The notes: a model not told the origin generated them from the letters alone. DNA of 64,000 nucleotides from Aphanomyces cochlioides (GCA_019828595.1 JAHQRK010000033.1:496001-560000); one strand, 5' to 3'. Counted from the first letter of the stretch, positions 17,978 to 29,568 are shown. Numbers and translations: made by a program.

Positions 17978-18656
17978 TTTTTACTGTTCTTTTGTGTCTG
18001 TGCATCAAGTCCGCCAAATCGTCCACTTTCTTGTTCTTGTCTGTACAAGGATAGATTGTGACGACCCTTTTGCAACCAGGCATTCGTCGTGTCTACGGGA
18101 TACTTGTATGCCAAAATGTCCCGTGGAGACTGTCGATTTCTTGTCGGCTTGTTGGAGAACTCGTTGGTGTGGATGAAGCTGTTGCAAACCCGTTTTTTGA
18201 CAGTACGTCGATTTCTGGTCGTCTTTTTTTGGTATCTGAGGGTGTGAATCGATAGAGCTTTTCAAAAGCAAGAGTTTGCAAGTAGTTTGAGGTCAATCGG
18301 AGCAATATTGCAAAAGTTATGAGCAAAAAACGATTTCGACCGATGGGACACGAACCGTTCACACCAAAAAGTGTCAAGCGATTGACAACAAAAGAGATGT
18401 TTTCTATCCTTCTTTATCCATGTGACGCGACCACAAACACCATTCAAAGTGCTGTACACATTCTGGTTCAACCATTTCATTGCACATCGACCAAGTGATT
18501 CCAAGAAATATACTGTTCAAAGTCTAACTGTTATATTTTCCATTGTGGACAGTGTATACTTGTCAAGTTGAATACAGATAATGTTGGAAAAGAAGTGTCC
18601 TACAGAGGTGAAAAGGAGATCGCGTGAAAGAGTAGTGTCCTGAATAGAAAGAAGCT
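17978..18656. repeat. tRNA array spacer, unit 8
   Basis: Copy of the 679-bp spacer. No gene is seen. Confidence 0.85.
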
Positions 18657-18663
18657 AAAAAGA

Positions 18664-18735
18664 TGCGCCTGCCGGGAGTCGAACCCGGGATGTCACGGCC
18701 ACAACGTGAAGTACTGACCACTATACTACAGACGC
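18664..18735 (-). tRNA. tRNA-His(GTG), unit 8
   Basis: Identical to the other copies. T5 terminator at 18657-18661. Its upstream tRNA-Ala partner is split by LINE A3. Confidence 0.96.
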
Positions 18736-18736
18736 C

Positions 18737-18782
18737 TGGAGAAGCAGGGTATCGATCCCTGTACCTCCCGCATGCTAAGCGG
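18737..18782 (-). pseudogene. tRNA-Ala 3' half, split by LINE A3
   Basis: Anticodon stem-loop to discriminator A. The A3 3' end joins at 18783. Confidence 0.93.
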
Positions 18783-21221
18783 TTAACTGAGTATATTAAA
18801 GAATTAATATGGCCCAAAAGGGCCGCAAACTAGACTTTCGATTTTGGCTTCATAGGTCGCATAATAAATATGTGTTGCGAAATGTGACCTTGGAAGGTTC
18901 TTGTGGAAAATCGTCCAGTGTTGCTTAACCGAAATAGACTTGGGTGTGGGGTAATTTGGAGGAACCATGGCAGAAAGAAAATGTTGCATGGCGATTCAGG
19001 CTGTGAAAAAATTCAACAGTATAGAGAAGAGCCATACAAGCAACTTTCTTTTCATGACCATCTTGATCCGAGTTGGTGGTGGCGAGATACGAGGCAATTT
19101 CGGGTTGACTGTGGAGGACTTGAAAATTTGTATACAAAAGTCTTGATAAAAATTCCAAGTGGAGGTACGCAGTGAAAAAGGCCAAGTAAATAAAAGCTTG
19201 AGTTGGGGTCGATCCATGAATAAATAAATCGACAGGAGAGGAAGGCCAAAAATTGACAAAAGGGTCGAAACAGAGTAAAATCAGGCCCAAGGAAAATAAA
19301 TTGGCAAGAGGAGGTAGTAGCCCAAAAAATCCAAAAAGGTCGTGGCCAATTTAATTCGACCTCAGGAGGCCGAATTAAATCGCTGGAACCATGGGAAAAG
19401 CTGGGTTTGAGAGAAAAGACCATCCAAAATAAAATGTTCTTGGACGATTTGACCAGCCAAAAAAATCAACGAGGTCGGTCGTTCCATGACAAGCAAAGTT
19501 GATTTCAGGAGCGTCTTCATCGGAGTTGATGGTGGCGAGATAGAGGGAAAATCCCTTGTGGGTTGGGCTTTTGGGGTAAACCTCCCAAAAATAATAAAAA
19601 GGGTAAAATATTTGGGAGGAGCCATTTTGACATGCGCCATGCGCGGATAGGTCTCGAGCGCGAGCATCGTCGGAGCTGGATTTCGAACGGCGCCGCGGTG
19701 CATGGAGCCACTTGGCAGAATCGTAGCGACGATACGTACGAAGGATAGCGCACCATTAGAATCGCCATAGGTAGTGTGTAGCGGGAGAGCGCTAGCCAAA
19801 ACCAGTGTTTTTTCCAATCGGGCGTCTCGGCGGCCAAATTTGAAGGAGTCATAACTTCCGAACGGCTATGAGATAGATAGCCATACTTGGTGTCCTCCAT
19901 CAATGGAGGCTAGCGGTGGATGCACCATATTAATCGGTGCATATAGAGTCGTGTAGCTGAAATGAGCTACGATGGTCGTTTTGGAGCCTTATCGGCTCAA
20001 AATGGTTTGGAATCGGAAGTTGGGTTCCTGTGCTGCTATCATGGTGCTTGATAGCTCAAATCCATCGCGAGGACATTCTCGAGCCTCTCCAACTCTAAGT
20101 TGGGCGATCGGAGTTGATTTGCGTTCAGGAGCCATTCCGATGAGTTTTAGCCATTTCACCAAAAGTTGTCGGGGCGACGGCAAGTAGGTTCCAGGGCTTC
20201 AATCATCGCTCTTGATGGCTTAAAACACTCGTCTAGCCATGATAGGATGGAAAAGAGTCATAGCCGGTCGATTGGAAATGATTTGCGACCTGTAGCCGAC
20301 TTAAGGTTTTGTAGCCGGTGGATAGGGGCGGTTGACATTTTGGATTGAGGATTGCGAGCAAACCAGGATGTTTCAGGGCGTTCTAACGCTTTGGCTAGTC
20401 GTAATAAGTGGTGGAGCCACCCACTAGACCCCTAGATGTCACTCGGTGACCGTAGGGAAAGCGTTCGAGTTGTCCTGGTGTTTCACCGGTTTGGGTGACA
20501 GTCCAAAATGGGTTCGTGGTTTTGAACCATAGATCTGCAATATGTGCTAGTTGGTGTCGGCATAGAGCTCGATTCAACTGAGATAACAAGCCACTAAACG
20601 TAGAAATCCACGCAGTAGGTCGAGAGAAATTTCACTTTTGGTGACGGGTTGAAACCGGTTCAAAATGGGTGTCACCGGGTCGAATTTCCTTTCGAATTTT
20701 GTTTCGCGAGTTTGGCGAGGTTTGAGCACTCGCAAACTGGCACATCTTGAGGAGGAGACATGGGAGAATCTTTTAGGCACCGTGGCGCAATTTTCCCGAA
20801 CAAAAAGTGTGCACTCGATTTTGAGATTTCGCCCCCAGGGGGAGACGTCGTAACAATTTTCAAAGTGTTGTTGTGAGAGAACCACTGCACTTTTTTGCAA
20901 TCTAACGCTTGCGTTTGTCTGCTTGGGATGTCTAGCAACCCTGAAGACCATTAGAATGTCTGAAATGATCGTCAGAGCAATGCCAGAGTTGTCGATAGTT
21001 TTGCCATTTTGGGTGAACGGATAAAGTCAAGTCGATTTTGTGAACGACTCGGCATGAGATAAAGTTACTTGGTGTGTCCATAGAGCTCTGTTAGCTGGGG
21101 CTAACGAGCCATCAAACGCATGAAAAGGCCAAGTGGGTCGCGAGAAAATCCACTTTGAGTTTTCCCATTGGTTTGGGTGACTTAGGTGAATTTCTTCAAA
21201 GGTTGCAATATAACATGCCTT
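18783..21221 (-). other. LINE A3 3' UTR (2439 bp)
   Basis: Same hairpin-rich noncoding region as in A2. The indels here alter the frames of the longest minus-strand open frames, which argues against their coding for protein. Confidence 0.8.
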
Positions 21222-24200
21222 TTAAGGTTCCAAGGTCTCGTTTTGAGATTGTGGTAAGATTTGGGCAGAGAACCACTCATTCTGGTGCAAACTATGAAGC
21301 ACCGATGTCAAGGAAGCCTTCGTGGAGTCGTCCAAGGAGGCTCGATTGACTTGGTACAGATGCCGCTTTATAATGTGTCCTGCTAAGCTGGATATCGTCA
21401 TAGGTGTTTTGTTAGGTAAATCTGGACGGTAAATCCGGTCGCACCGAGTTTTCCATATTGTATACCAAATACAAGATAAAAAAATTGGCCACAGCAAATT
21501 AAATCCAGCTTGGAGGTCTTTGTCTTGGAGTGCTATAGGAGAGAAGAATATTTTTTCCATGGTAGTTGGCCAAGTAAAGTTAAGGGATCTGGCCATGGAT
21601 TTAAATGGACTCCAACATGCTCGAGTATATGGACAGTCCAAGGTGAAATGTTTATACGTCTCCACTTCATGACAGAAAATACAAGTGTTCGGGATATCGT
21701 CCGAGTACTTGAATTTGTATCGGAGAGGTAAGGCTCGTATAAGCAGTCGATATATGAAAGCACTATACGTTGGCAGAATAAATTTGGGCTGCCTGTAGAA
21801 TGCGACCACTTTAATATTTTCCTTGTGGGCATAAAAATCCGAGGGTACCAATAAATGCGCTGTGGGTAAAACCTCCTGAGCTGATTTGGATTTAAATTCA
21901 TGAGTTAAATCATCCAAGGTGGCATCAATAAAGGGTAAAAAGCCATCTTTAAAATTTCCAGCCCAAGTAATTTCGGTAGCCGTTTGCCGATAAGGTGTAG
22001 GCTGACGAAAATTAATTTCTGTGTCCTCGGGTGGAGATGGAAGGATAGACTTAAGTCTCCCGTGTAGAGCATACCACCATTTATGATCGGGAGTGGCTAA
22101 ATGGCGTCTTGAGCATTGAGATTTAATCCAATCTAACAGGATTTTCCGATCCATAAGATTGCCATTTTCATCGAGTAGGTGGCGAACATGGGTAAAATTT
22201 AATTTTGCCAGTGATACAGCATAATCATAAGTCTTTGGATAGCAGTGTTCAAAGACAGTTTTCTCCAAGGGTAAGAATTGATTGTGCCAAAGTGGAAAAT
22301 TTCCATCGACTTGAACTGTGGGAAATTTAAGTGGGGTTGGAGATAAGGATAACCATAGTCGAGTAAATGCTGACCAGAGAGGTGGAACCTTATCTTGGTG
22401 GGATATGGCTTTGTACATACTAGAGTGTGGACTCATGAAAAGGAGATCATAAAAATTTCCCCATGGACTGAAGGCTCTGGAGAGTAAATATTCTCCAATG
22501 GATAGCCATGCTGGCAATTTCGTTTGACCATACGAGTTGTGAGGTGGTGCTAGGAGTAGCTTGAAGCATTTAAAGGTCATGACCCGGTGTAGTTTTGACC
22601 ACCAGTGGGTAGACGATTTAAATCCGAGACCACCTTGTGCTTTTGGAAGGAAAATAATGTCCGAGTTGAATTGATGCAAATAACGTTGAGTCGAATATGG
22701 ATCAATTGTATCGCCGTGAATAAATTGCTTGGCGACCTTGTCGAATAGTTTGGCATATTCTTTGTCGATCGGAATAAATTGGAGTTGATACCAGAGCACA
22801 GGAAAACAAATTGACCTTAGGATTGTCACTTTTCCGGGTAGGGTTCGTGCTCGATAAGACCATAGTTGTGTTCTTGAGACCAATTTCTCCAATAGCGAAT
22901 TTAAACGTGTTGTGGCTGTGATGTTGGGAGAAATTAAAAGGCCCAACGATTTAGCAGGTTTGTCATCAGTAATAGCCAAAGGTGCCAGGTCTGGAGGTAA
23001 ATTGGCATGGGTTAATAATTCTGTCTTGGAGAGATTTAACTTGAAACCAGAGATATCACAGAATTTTTTGACGATGTCGAGTTGGAGTTGCAACGTCGAT
23101 GTATTTTTGGAGTACAATTGGGAGTCGTCTGCATAATAGCTCCCGGTGTGAGTGTGATGACCAATTCGTATGCCCAAATCTTTTCTCTTGCGTATGGCTA
23201 AACACATAGGTTCTAGCGCCAAGACAAATAAAAGAGGTGATAATGGGTCGCCTTGTAAAACACCACGTTGGATCTTAAATGGGTTGGATAAATGTCCATT
23301 GACAATAATTCGTCCACGACGATTTGAATAAAGCACTTTGACCATGTTGAGAAAGGACGGTGGAAAATTAAATTCCTTCAGGGTTGCCAATAAATAGGAA
23401 TGGTTGACCCTATCAAAGGCTTTTTCAAAGTCCAAGAGGGCCACAATAGACTCGGAGGAATAAAACTTCATAAAGTGATTCAGGTCTTCCAAGCGCAGTA
23501 AATTGGTTTGGATTGATCGACCACGAATAAAACCTGTTTGATCCGGGTGGACTATCGACTGAATGATTCTCTGCATTCGTTCTGCAAGGACCATTGTGAG
23601 GATTTTCACGTCGATATTGACCAAACTGATGGGACGGTAATTTTTTGGGAGTAGTTTGTCGTCCTTTTTGTACAGCAGTACAATTAAACTTGTCAATTGG
23701 GAGGGTGCCAAGTTGGAGTGAGAGTTGATTTGGTAATAGTATAGCATTTCCAAAGCCAGGGACCATTCATGGGGAAACATTTTCAAAATTTCGTAGGGCA
23801 GTGAATTTGGCCCAGGAGTTGAATTCCGTTTGGAGTGTTTAATGGCAAAATAAAATTCGTTTGCCGTGAGAGGAGCCCCAATAAATCTCTTGTCGTCGAT
23901 ATTGAGTCGGCGAGATATCAGAGTTTTTAAATACTTGGCCATTCTTTCCTTGTCAACTGCCTCATGGTCGCCATACAGGTCAGAATAAAACTCGTGGAGT
24001 GTCGAGGAAATTGATTGTTGATCAGAAGCAATATTTCCATTGGACATTTTGAGTGCCTTGAAGGGAGATTTTTGTAAAGGGATTGTGCGAGGTGGCTTCA
24101 GGTGAAATTTGGTACACCTTTCCGCTTTCTCGAGATGAGTTTGCATAGCAGTATCTTCCCGTAGGACTTTTTTCCTGTCATGATATTCATGTATGGCAGC

Positions 24201-25307
24201 TTGAATTGTTTTGATACGTGCCATCAAGGACGCACATGGGGCGTTTTGGTAATCCCGAATCAATAAAGCCAAATCCATAGATAATTTCTTGAGAGGCCTT
24301 TGTTGATTTTCGACCAACTCGTCGTGTAGGTATTTTAATTGATTTCGCATGTTGGTGATCATGGTGTCGAAATGTAGACCAACATTTGAGTTTAATTGGG
24401 TCTTGGTAAGGAAGGTTTCAAGTTGACGAGAGATAATTAATTTGGCCTTGTCATTGTTGAGAACCCATTGTGGTGTTTTCCATGGACCAGGTCCCATTGA
24501 TACTGATGGACGTTTGGTCAATAATTTGCAGGGAGTGTGGTCAGCATGAGGAATTGGTTCCAGGTGACGAAATTTCAGATGACGTAGGGATGCCATAGCA
24601 GATGAGATGAAAATATAGTCAAGCCGATTGACAAATTTTGGACTTGTGAAAGCACGTTTCAGTGGATTTTGTTGACGGAAAATGTCAACGAGGTGTAAAT
24701 CTTGTAGCCATAGGTTGAGTTCATATGAGCCATGGGTCGCATGAGTCGAAGGACGGCATGAATCTAATGTTGGGGAGAAAATAACGTTAAAGTCGCCACC
24801 AACAATATGAAAAGCTTCGGGTGGAAAATCGCGAGGCAGATCATTAAAAAAATCCACACGGTCGTGATAGTCGTACGGAGCATAGATGTTGTGAATAAAA
24901 ACCGGGATATTGTCCAGAGTGGCCGATATAAGTAAATAACGACCACGGAGGAGAGGTTTGTCCCAAGAGTGGTTTAAATTGGTGCAATTGTCCAGAGGGC
25001 AGTCAGGATGAATAAATGTAGCAAGGCCTCCAGTAGGATGAGAGGTATGGCTGATGGAATAAATTGGCTCCTCGTAGAAGAAAGTGCCTTGTTGGTTGGT
25101 ATGTTTTTTCCAGTAGAAATTGATTTTGCCATGGTCGCTGGGGTAAGGCAGTCGAGTTTCTTGGATAAGTGAGATAGAGTTTTTGAGGAGAAAGTTCTTG
25201 AGAAGGTGGTGGAAAGAGTTGGAGAGACCATTTGTGTTGAGAGAAAACAAGCTAATATCCCAGTCGATAATGGCTTGTGGTAGCGCGTTAATTGTGGTCA
25301 CGGTCAT
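21222..25307 (-). CDS. LINE A3 ORF2: endonuclease-reverse transcriptase
   Basis: 1361 aa, uninterrupted, with every APE, RT (D626, D727, D728) and zinc-motif residue listed for A2. It differs from A2 at residue 438 (His for Asn) and by a few silent changes. Confidence 0.97.
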   Translation of the reverse strand: MTVTTINALPQAIIDWDISLFSLNTNGLSNSFHHLLKNFLLKNSISLIQETRLPYPSDHGKINFYWKKHTNQQGTFFYEEPIYSISHTSHPTGGLATFIHPDCPLDNCTNLNHSWDKPLLRGRYLLISATLDNIPVFIHNIYAPYDYHDRVDFFNDLPRDFPPEAFHIVGGDFNVIFSPTLDSCRPSTHATHGSYELNLWLQDLHLVDIFRQQNPLKRAFTSPKFVNRLDYIFISSAMASLRHLKFRHLEPIPHADHTPCKLLTKRPSVSMGPGPWKTPQWVLNNDKAKLIISRQLETFLTKTQLNSNVGLHFDTMITNMRNQLKYLHDELVENQQRPLKKLSMDLALLIRDYQNAPCASLMARIKTIQAAIHEYHDRKKVLREDTAMQTHLEKAERCTKFHLKPPRTIPLQKSPFKALKMSNGNIASDQQSISSTLHEFYSDLYGDHEAVDKERMAKYLKTLISRRLNIDDKRFIGAPLTANEFYFAIKHSKRNSTPGPNSLPYEILKMFPHEWSLALEMLYYYQINSHSNLAPSQLTSLIVLLYKKDDKLLPKNYRPISLVNIDVKILTMVLAERMQRIIQSIVHPDQTGFIRGRSIQTNLLRLEDLNHFMKFYSSESIVALLDFEKAFDRVNHSYLLATLKEFNFPPSFLNMVKVLYSNRRGRIIVNGHLSNPFKIQRGVLQGDPLSPLLFVLALEPMCLAIRKRKDLGIRIGHHTHTGSYYADDSQLYSKNTSTLQLQLDIVKKFCDISGFKLNLSKTELLTHANLPPDLAPLAITDDKPAKSLGLLISPNITATTRLNSLLEKLVSRTQLWSYRARTLPGKVTILRSICFPVLWYQLQFIPIDKEYAKLFDKVAKQFIHGDTIDPYSTQRYLHQFNSDIIFLPKAQGGLGFKSSTHWWSKLHRVMTFKCFKLLLAPPHNSYGQTKLPAWLSIGEYLLSRAFSPWGNFYDLLFMSPHSSMYKAISHQDKVPPLWSAFTRLWLSLSPTPLKFPTVQVDGNFPLWHNQFLPLEKTVFEHCYPKTYDYAVSLAKLNFTHVRHLLDENGNLMDRKILLDWIKSQCSRRHLATPDHKWWYALHGRLKSILPSPPEDTEINFRQPTPYRQTATEITWAGNFKDGFLPFIDATLDDLTHEFKSKSAQEVLPTAHLLVPSDFYAHKENIKVVAFYRQPKFILPTYSAFIYRLLIRALPLRYKFKYSDDIPNTCIFCHEVETYKHFTLDCPYTRACWSPFKSMARSLNFTWPTTMEKIFFSPIALQDKDLQAGFNLLWPIFLSCIWYTIWKTRCDRIYRPDLPNKTPMTISSLAGHIIKRHLYQVNRASLDDSTKASLTSVLHSLHQNEWFSAQILPQSQNETLEP

Positions 25308-25407
25308 GATTAATATTTGGGTTTTGATTTTTTGACTTCAAGTCGTTGTGTTGGTTTGGGTCGGGGTGTGGTGATTGTGGTTTTAATTGATTTTGTGTGT
25401 TGGCGAG

Positions 25408-27933
25408 TCAATTGGAGTCTGCATTGTCACCATCGCCAAGTTCTTTGTAGTCGAGTTCAGGAGCCTTTTCGTCCGGAAGTAAAGTTAACAAGGCATCAGT
25501 ATCCGAGTCAAAACACTTCGTAGGGTCAATTGTTTGGAGTGCCAGATCTTTCACAATATGGCTCAACTCTTCTTCAATTTTATGATGTTGCACCAGGTTT
25601 CCAGCAGCAGGACTGGAAATTAATTTAATCAAGGAGGCGTCCGTGATTAAATTGCAATTGGGCCAACGGTGGACTTTGTCTTTCAGGCACAGATTAATAT
25701 ACTCATCGTTCGTATAAGCTTCAGGTGCTCTGTTGGACAGAAATAGATCGATTGCTGCTAGAGATCTTCTCATGTGGTAGTCTTCGTCATTTGGACACAA
25801 ACTTTGGAATAGATTTGTGGGGCTGTAATTTTCAGGAGGAGGATGGCCATGCTGTTTTTGGTAGTACGAGGTAAATCGTTCTTCATCAATAGCTTGCATG
25901 GGATTTTCTCCAGCCATTAAACGTATAATTCCTCTCGAGGCAATTAAATTGGATGCGATTTTGCGAGATTTTGGGTCCATATAGATATTTCCAATAAAGC
26001 CAGGTTGGTTGAGGGTTTCATCATGAAATACCAATGGGTTGGTGGATTCATTCAGTTTTTTCTTCAGCTCTGTGATTTGAGCCTTCACTTTGGCTCCTGC
26101 TGGTTTCGTAGAGGCTGGAATTTTTTTGGGTATCGTTGATTTTGGGGACGAAGCAGGACGTTTTTTGGGCGTGTCGGTAGGAACGATATCAAGATGGAAT
26201 CGAGGAACCGTTGTGCCTGATGTTGTCACGTCAGAGTCGTCTGAGCTGAGGATAGCGAATCGATTTTGTGTTGGAATCGAGGTAGCTGATATTTTGTATT
26301 GGGGACCTTGAATAAAACCGGCTCGAGTTGGTTTAAATTCGTCCTGGGATAAATTGGGTTTGTCTGTGAGAATAATATTATTCTCGCTCGAGCCCTTGGG
26401 TGATTGTGGAGGATTTAATATCTTCTTGGGTTGAGCTACCATTTCTTCCTCTTCGATATTTGATTTCTCCTCTTGTTCCATGTCCACATCGCTTGACAGG
26501 TCGACAAAGTTTTCCTTGCCATTTTGATTTTCCTTGGGATCGGCATTAGGGGATTCGGAGTTTCCAGTTGTGCCAGTATTTTCCTTCGGGGTGTTGGGTG
26601 GTTGGTTTTCTGTCGATGGATTTTCGGGAGCATCAGTCTTTTCCTCTGTAGCGTTTTCCTCGACATGGTCTGTATTCTTTTTAGCGTCGTCTTTTTGTTT
26701 GGCTTTTTCCAGTCTAGCTTGAACGCTGGGAGGGACCGTTTGATTGAGGGACCGAATTTTATGTTGAAAAACATAAACTTGGTTTTGGATCTCGATTTCT
26801 CTCAGAGGCTCGCCTCCATCATCTGGTACCAATGCCAAAGGAGGAGTTTCGGAGTCAAAAAGGACTCGAAATTGGGTCGAGCGTAATAAATTGTCAGTAC
26901 TGGGGTTAAAACCAACAATGACGCAGTGAGTGAGCTCTTCCAACTTTTTCAAAATCGCTTTTTGAATATCGTGATCCACCAGGTTGTTGAAAGTAATAAA
27001 ATAAAGTTTCGAGTGGGGAGAATATTCAGGCACAGTAAATTCTTGTTTTCCCAGACGAAGGGAGGTTCCACAAGTTTTGCGCAATAGATCATCGTCATAA
27101 AACGTCAAAGAGAGAGTAGTCGGGTTTTTCTTGTGGAACAGAATTTCCTTGAATTTCGATTCCCAAAGCGTACCCGGGTTTTGGGTAATTAAATTCGCTC
27201 GGATTTGGTAGTCCTTGACTTGACGGAAAGCTTCTCCCAGAGGAATGTCCACAGTGCAAGCCTTCGATGATGGAGTTTTCAAGATGTCTTCAATGAATTC
27301 ATCCATAGCAGTAGGGTTTTGGCGGAATTCTCGAGCTTGTCGAATTAATTCTTCCAATTCAGAGTCGTCAATGGGATGCCCACCAGTGTTGCGAACCAAT
27401 TGGGTTTTCACATGGCGGGCTCCTTCCCAGACATTATTTTTCTTCGAGTTGGTTTTTTTGCCTTCGTTGTTGGACGAAGCTTGTTTTTTGGGGTTGGAGG
27501 GTTTGGCAGGAGAGTTTGTCCCATCTTTGGAGGGATTTTTCGAATTAGGTAAAACTCGTCCATGAGGGGTGCCGTCAGGATGGGTAATATTCTCCCCAGG
27601 CTTGTCAGAATCCTTGGGTAATTTGCCACCATTGGCGTCAGAGGCAGGTTTTTCGTTGGAACCATTAATATCCATACCCATTCCTGCATCATCGGGTCCA
27701 TTTTTTTTGTCCATATTTGGACCAGTGTCACCACCTAAGTCAACACCATCTTGGTTGGAAACATTTTCCCTACGAAGAGAGTCGGACGCAGCGGCGCTGT
27801 TCCTAGAGGAAGGAGGTTTTTCAGCGGCTTCTCGGCTCGGACCGGGCGTCGCTTGGCTAGAGTCAGGCGTCGATTCACGTTGAGCGAATCGAGACACCGT
27901 CGAAAGGATGGTTTTTTCCGCGCTAGAGGCCAT
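25408..27933 (-). CDS. LINE A3 ORF1 protein (841 aa)
   Basis: Appears identical to A2 ORF1 in residue sequence. Here a stop lies upstream of the ATG at 27933 because the 47-nt segment is present, which supports that ATG as the true start. A purine at -3 and G at +4 give it a good eukaryotic start context. Confidence 0.93.
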   Translation of the reverse strand: MASSAEKTILSTVSRFAQRESTPDSSQATPGPSREAAEKPPSSRNSAAASDSLRRENVSNQDGVDLGGDTGPNMDKKNGPDDAGMGMDINGSNEKPASDANGGKLPKDSDKPGENITHPDGTPHGRVLPNSKNPSKDGTNSPAKPSNPKKQASSNNEGKKTNSKKNNVWEGARHVKTQLVRNTGGHPIDDSELEELIRQAREFRQNPTAMDEFIEDILKTPSSKACTVDIPLGEAFRQVKDYQIRANLITQNPGTLWESKFKEILFHKKNPTTLSLTFYDDDLLRKTCGTSLRLGKQEFTVPEYSPHSKLYFITFNNLVDHDIQKAILKKLEELTHCVIVGFNPSTDNLLRSTQFRVLFDSETPPLALVPDDGGEPLREIEIQNQVYVFQHKIRSLNQTVPPSVQARLEKAKQKDDAKKNTDHVEENATEEKTDAPENPSTENQPPNTPKENTGTTGNSESPNADPKENQNGKENFVDLSSDVDMEQEEKSNIEEEEMVAQPKKILNPPQSPKGSSENNIILTDKPNLSQDEFKPTRAGFIQGPQYKISATSIPTQNRFAILSSDDSDVTTSGTTVPRFHLDIVPTDTPKKRPASSPKSTIPKKIPASTKPAGAKVKAQITELKKKLNESTNPLVFHDETLNQPGFIGNIYMDPKSRKIASNLIASRGIIRLMAGENPMQAIDEERFTSYYQKQHGHPPPENYSPTNLFQSLCPNDEDYHMRRSLAAIDLFLSNRAPEAYTNDEYINLCLKDKVHRWPNCNLITDASLIKLISSPAAGNLVQHHKIEEELSHIVKDLALQTIDPTKCFDSDTDALLTLLPDEKAPELDYKELGDGDNADSN

Positions 27934-27950
27934 GACGTTGTCGAAAGCAC

Positions 27951-27997
27951 CTAAAAAGCAAGATTTTCCGTTGGGGGGCTGTGGTAGTTTAACCTAC
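27951..27997 (-). other. Putative 47-nt spliceosomal intron in LINE 5' UTR
   Basis: On the sense strand this segment begins GTAGGT and ends in the pyrimidine-rich CTTTTTAG. It is the segment missing from A2, where the flanks are fused. It is present in A1 (1322-1368), A4 (38861-38907) and A5 (50016-50062). Splicing of the RNA that gave rise to A2 explains the exact GT-AG loss; a deletion using short flanking homology is the alternative. Confidence 0.55.
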
Positions 27998-28013
27998 AAA
28001 GCAAAAACGAAAG

Positions 28014-28057
28014 TCCCGCATGCTAAGCGGGCGCTCTACCATCTGAGCTACATCCCC
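28014..28057 (-). pseudogene. tRNA-Ala 5' half, split by LINE A3
   Basis: Nucleotides 1-44 of tRNA-Ala, ending at the A3 5' joint. Confidence 0.92.
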
Positions 28058-28736
28058 TTTTTACTGTTCTTTTGTGTCTGTGCATCAAGTCCGCCAAATC
28101 GTCCACTTTCTTGTTCTTGTCTGTACAAGGATAGATTGTGACGACCCTTTTGCAACCAGGCATTCGTCGTGTCTACGGGATACTTGTATGCCAAAATGTC
28201 CCGTGGAGACTGTCGATTTCTTGTCGGCTTGTTGGAGAACTCGTTGGTGTGGATGAAGCTGTTGCAAACCCGTTTTTTGACAGTACGTCGATTTCTGGTC
28301 GTCTTTTTTTGGTATCTGAGGGTGTGAATCGATAGAGCTTTTCAAAAGCAAGAGTTTGCAAGTAGTTTGAGGTCAATCGGAGCAATATTGCAAAAGTTAT
28401 GAGCAAAAAACGATTTCGACCGATGGGACACGAACCGTTCACACCAAAAAGTGTCAAGCGATTGACAACAAAAGAGATGTTTTCTATCCTTCTTTATCCA
28501 TGTGACGCGACCACAAACACCATTCAAAGTGCTGTACACATTCTGGTTCAACCATTTCATTGCACATCGACCAAGTGATTCCAAGAAATATACTGTTCAA
28601 AGTCTAACTGTTATATTTTCCATTGTGGACAGTGTATACTTGTCAAGTTGAATACAGATAATGTTGGAAAAGAAGTGTCCTACAGAGGTGAAAAGGAGAT
28701 CGCGTGAAAGAGTAGTGTCCTGAATAGAAAGAAGCT
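28058..28736. repeat. tRNA array spacer, unit 9
   Basis: Copy of the 679-bp spacer. No gene is seen. Confidence 0.85.
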
Positions 28737-28743
28737 AAAAAGA

Positions 28744-28815
28744 TGCGCCTGCCGGGAGTCGAACCCGGGATGTCACGGCCACAACGTGAAGTACTGACCA
28801 CTATACTACAGACGC
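28744..28815 (-). tRNA. tRNA-His(GTG), unit 9
   Basis: Identical to the other copies. T5 terminator at 28737-28741. Its upstream tRNA-Ala is intact. Confidence 0.97.
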
Positions 28816-28816
28816 C

Positions 28817-28889
28817 TGGAGAAGCAGGGTATCGATCCCTGTACCTCCCGCATGCTAAGCGGGCGCTCTACCATCTGAGCTACATCCCC
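28817..28889 (-). tRNA. tRNA-Ala(AGC), intact copy 4
   Basis: Same as the gene at 16241-16313. This is the last intact tRNA-Ala in the window; all copies to its right are split. Confidence 0.95.
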
Positions 28890-29568
28890 TTTTTACTGTT
28901 CTTTTGTGTCTGTGCATCAAGTCCGCCAAATCGTCCACTTTCTTGTTCTTGTCTGTACAAGGATAGATTGTGACGACCCTTTTGCAACCAGGCATTCGTC
29001 GTGTCTACGGGATACTTGTATGCCAAAATGTCCCGTGGAGACTGTCGATTTCTTGTCGGCTTGTTGGAGAACTCGTTGGTGTGGATGAAGCTGTTGCAAA
29101 CCCGTTTTTTGACAGTACGTCGATTTCTGGTCGTCTTTTTTTGGTATCTGAGGGTGTGAATCGATAGAGCTTTTCAAAAGCAAGAGTTTGCAAGTAGTTT
29201 GAGGTCAATCGGAGCAATATTGCAAAAGTTATGAGCAAAAAACGATTTCGACCGATGGGACACGAACCGTTCACACCAAAAAGTGTCAAGCGATTGACAA
29301 CAAAAGAGATGTTTTCTATCCTTCTTTATCCATGTGACGCGACCACAAACACCATTCAAAGTGCTGTACACATTCTGGTTCAACCATTTCATTGCACATC
29401 GACCAAGTGATTCCAAGAAATATACTGTTCAAAGTCTAACTGTTATATTTTCCATTGTGGACAGTGTATACTTGTCAAGTTGAATACAGATAATGTTGGA
29501 AAAGAAGTGTCCTACAGAGGTGAAAAGGAGATCGCGTGAAAGAGTAGTGTCCTGAATAGAAAGAAGCT
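28890..29568. repeat. tRNA array spacer, unit 10
   Basis: Copy of the 679-bp spacer. No gene is seen. Confidence 0.85.

Larger units (their letters stand above)
15438..18782 (-). repeat. Uninterrupted tRNA-Ala/tRNA-His tandem array (four units)
   Basis: Four consecutive 832-bp units occur here without internal insertions, giving the ancestral arrangement: tRNA-Ala, one G, tRNA-His, T5, spacer, all transcribed on the minus strand. I noticed no base differences between units, which points to recent amplification or efficient gene conversion. Confidence 0.93.
18783..28013 (-). mobile_element. LINE family A, full-length copy A3 (9231 bp)
   Basis: Complete element with both ORFs open, an 80-nt 5' UTR that keeps the 47-nt GT-AG segment, and the same target duplication (18766-18782 and 28014-28030). 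Its 3' UTR has a private 3-bp insertion near 19310 and one A fewer in a run near 19600. Some variants match A4 and A6 (GCTGGAACC near 19381, GCGCGG near 19640) and others match A2, A5 and A7 (GATTGG near 20270), so it is intermediate or recombinant. Confidence 0.96.

Noticed and set aside
15438..18782. A CRISPR array or a prokaryotic genomic island at a tRNA att site
   Set aside because: The repeat is 832 bp with tRNA genes, the elements are APE/RT LINEs with target duplications, and no integrase or cas gene is present.
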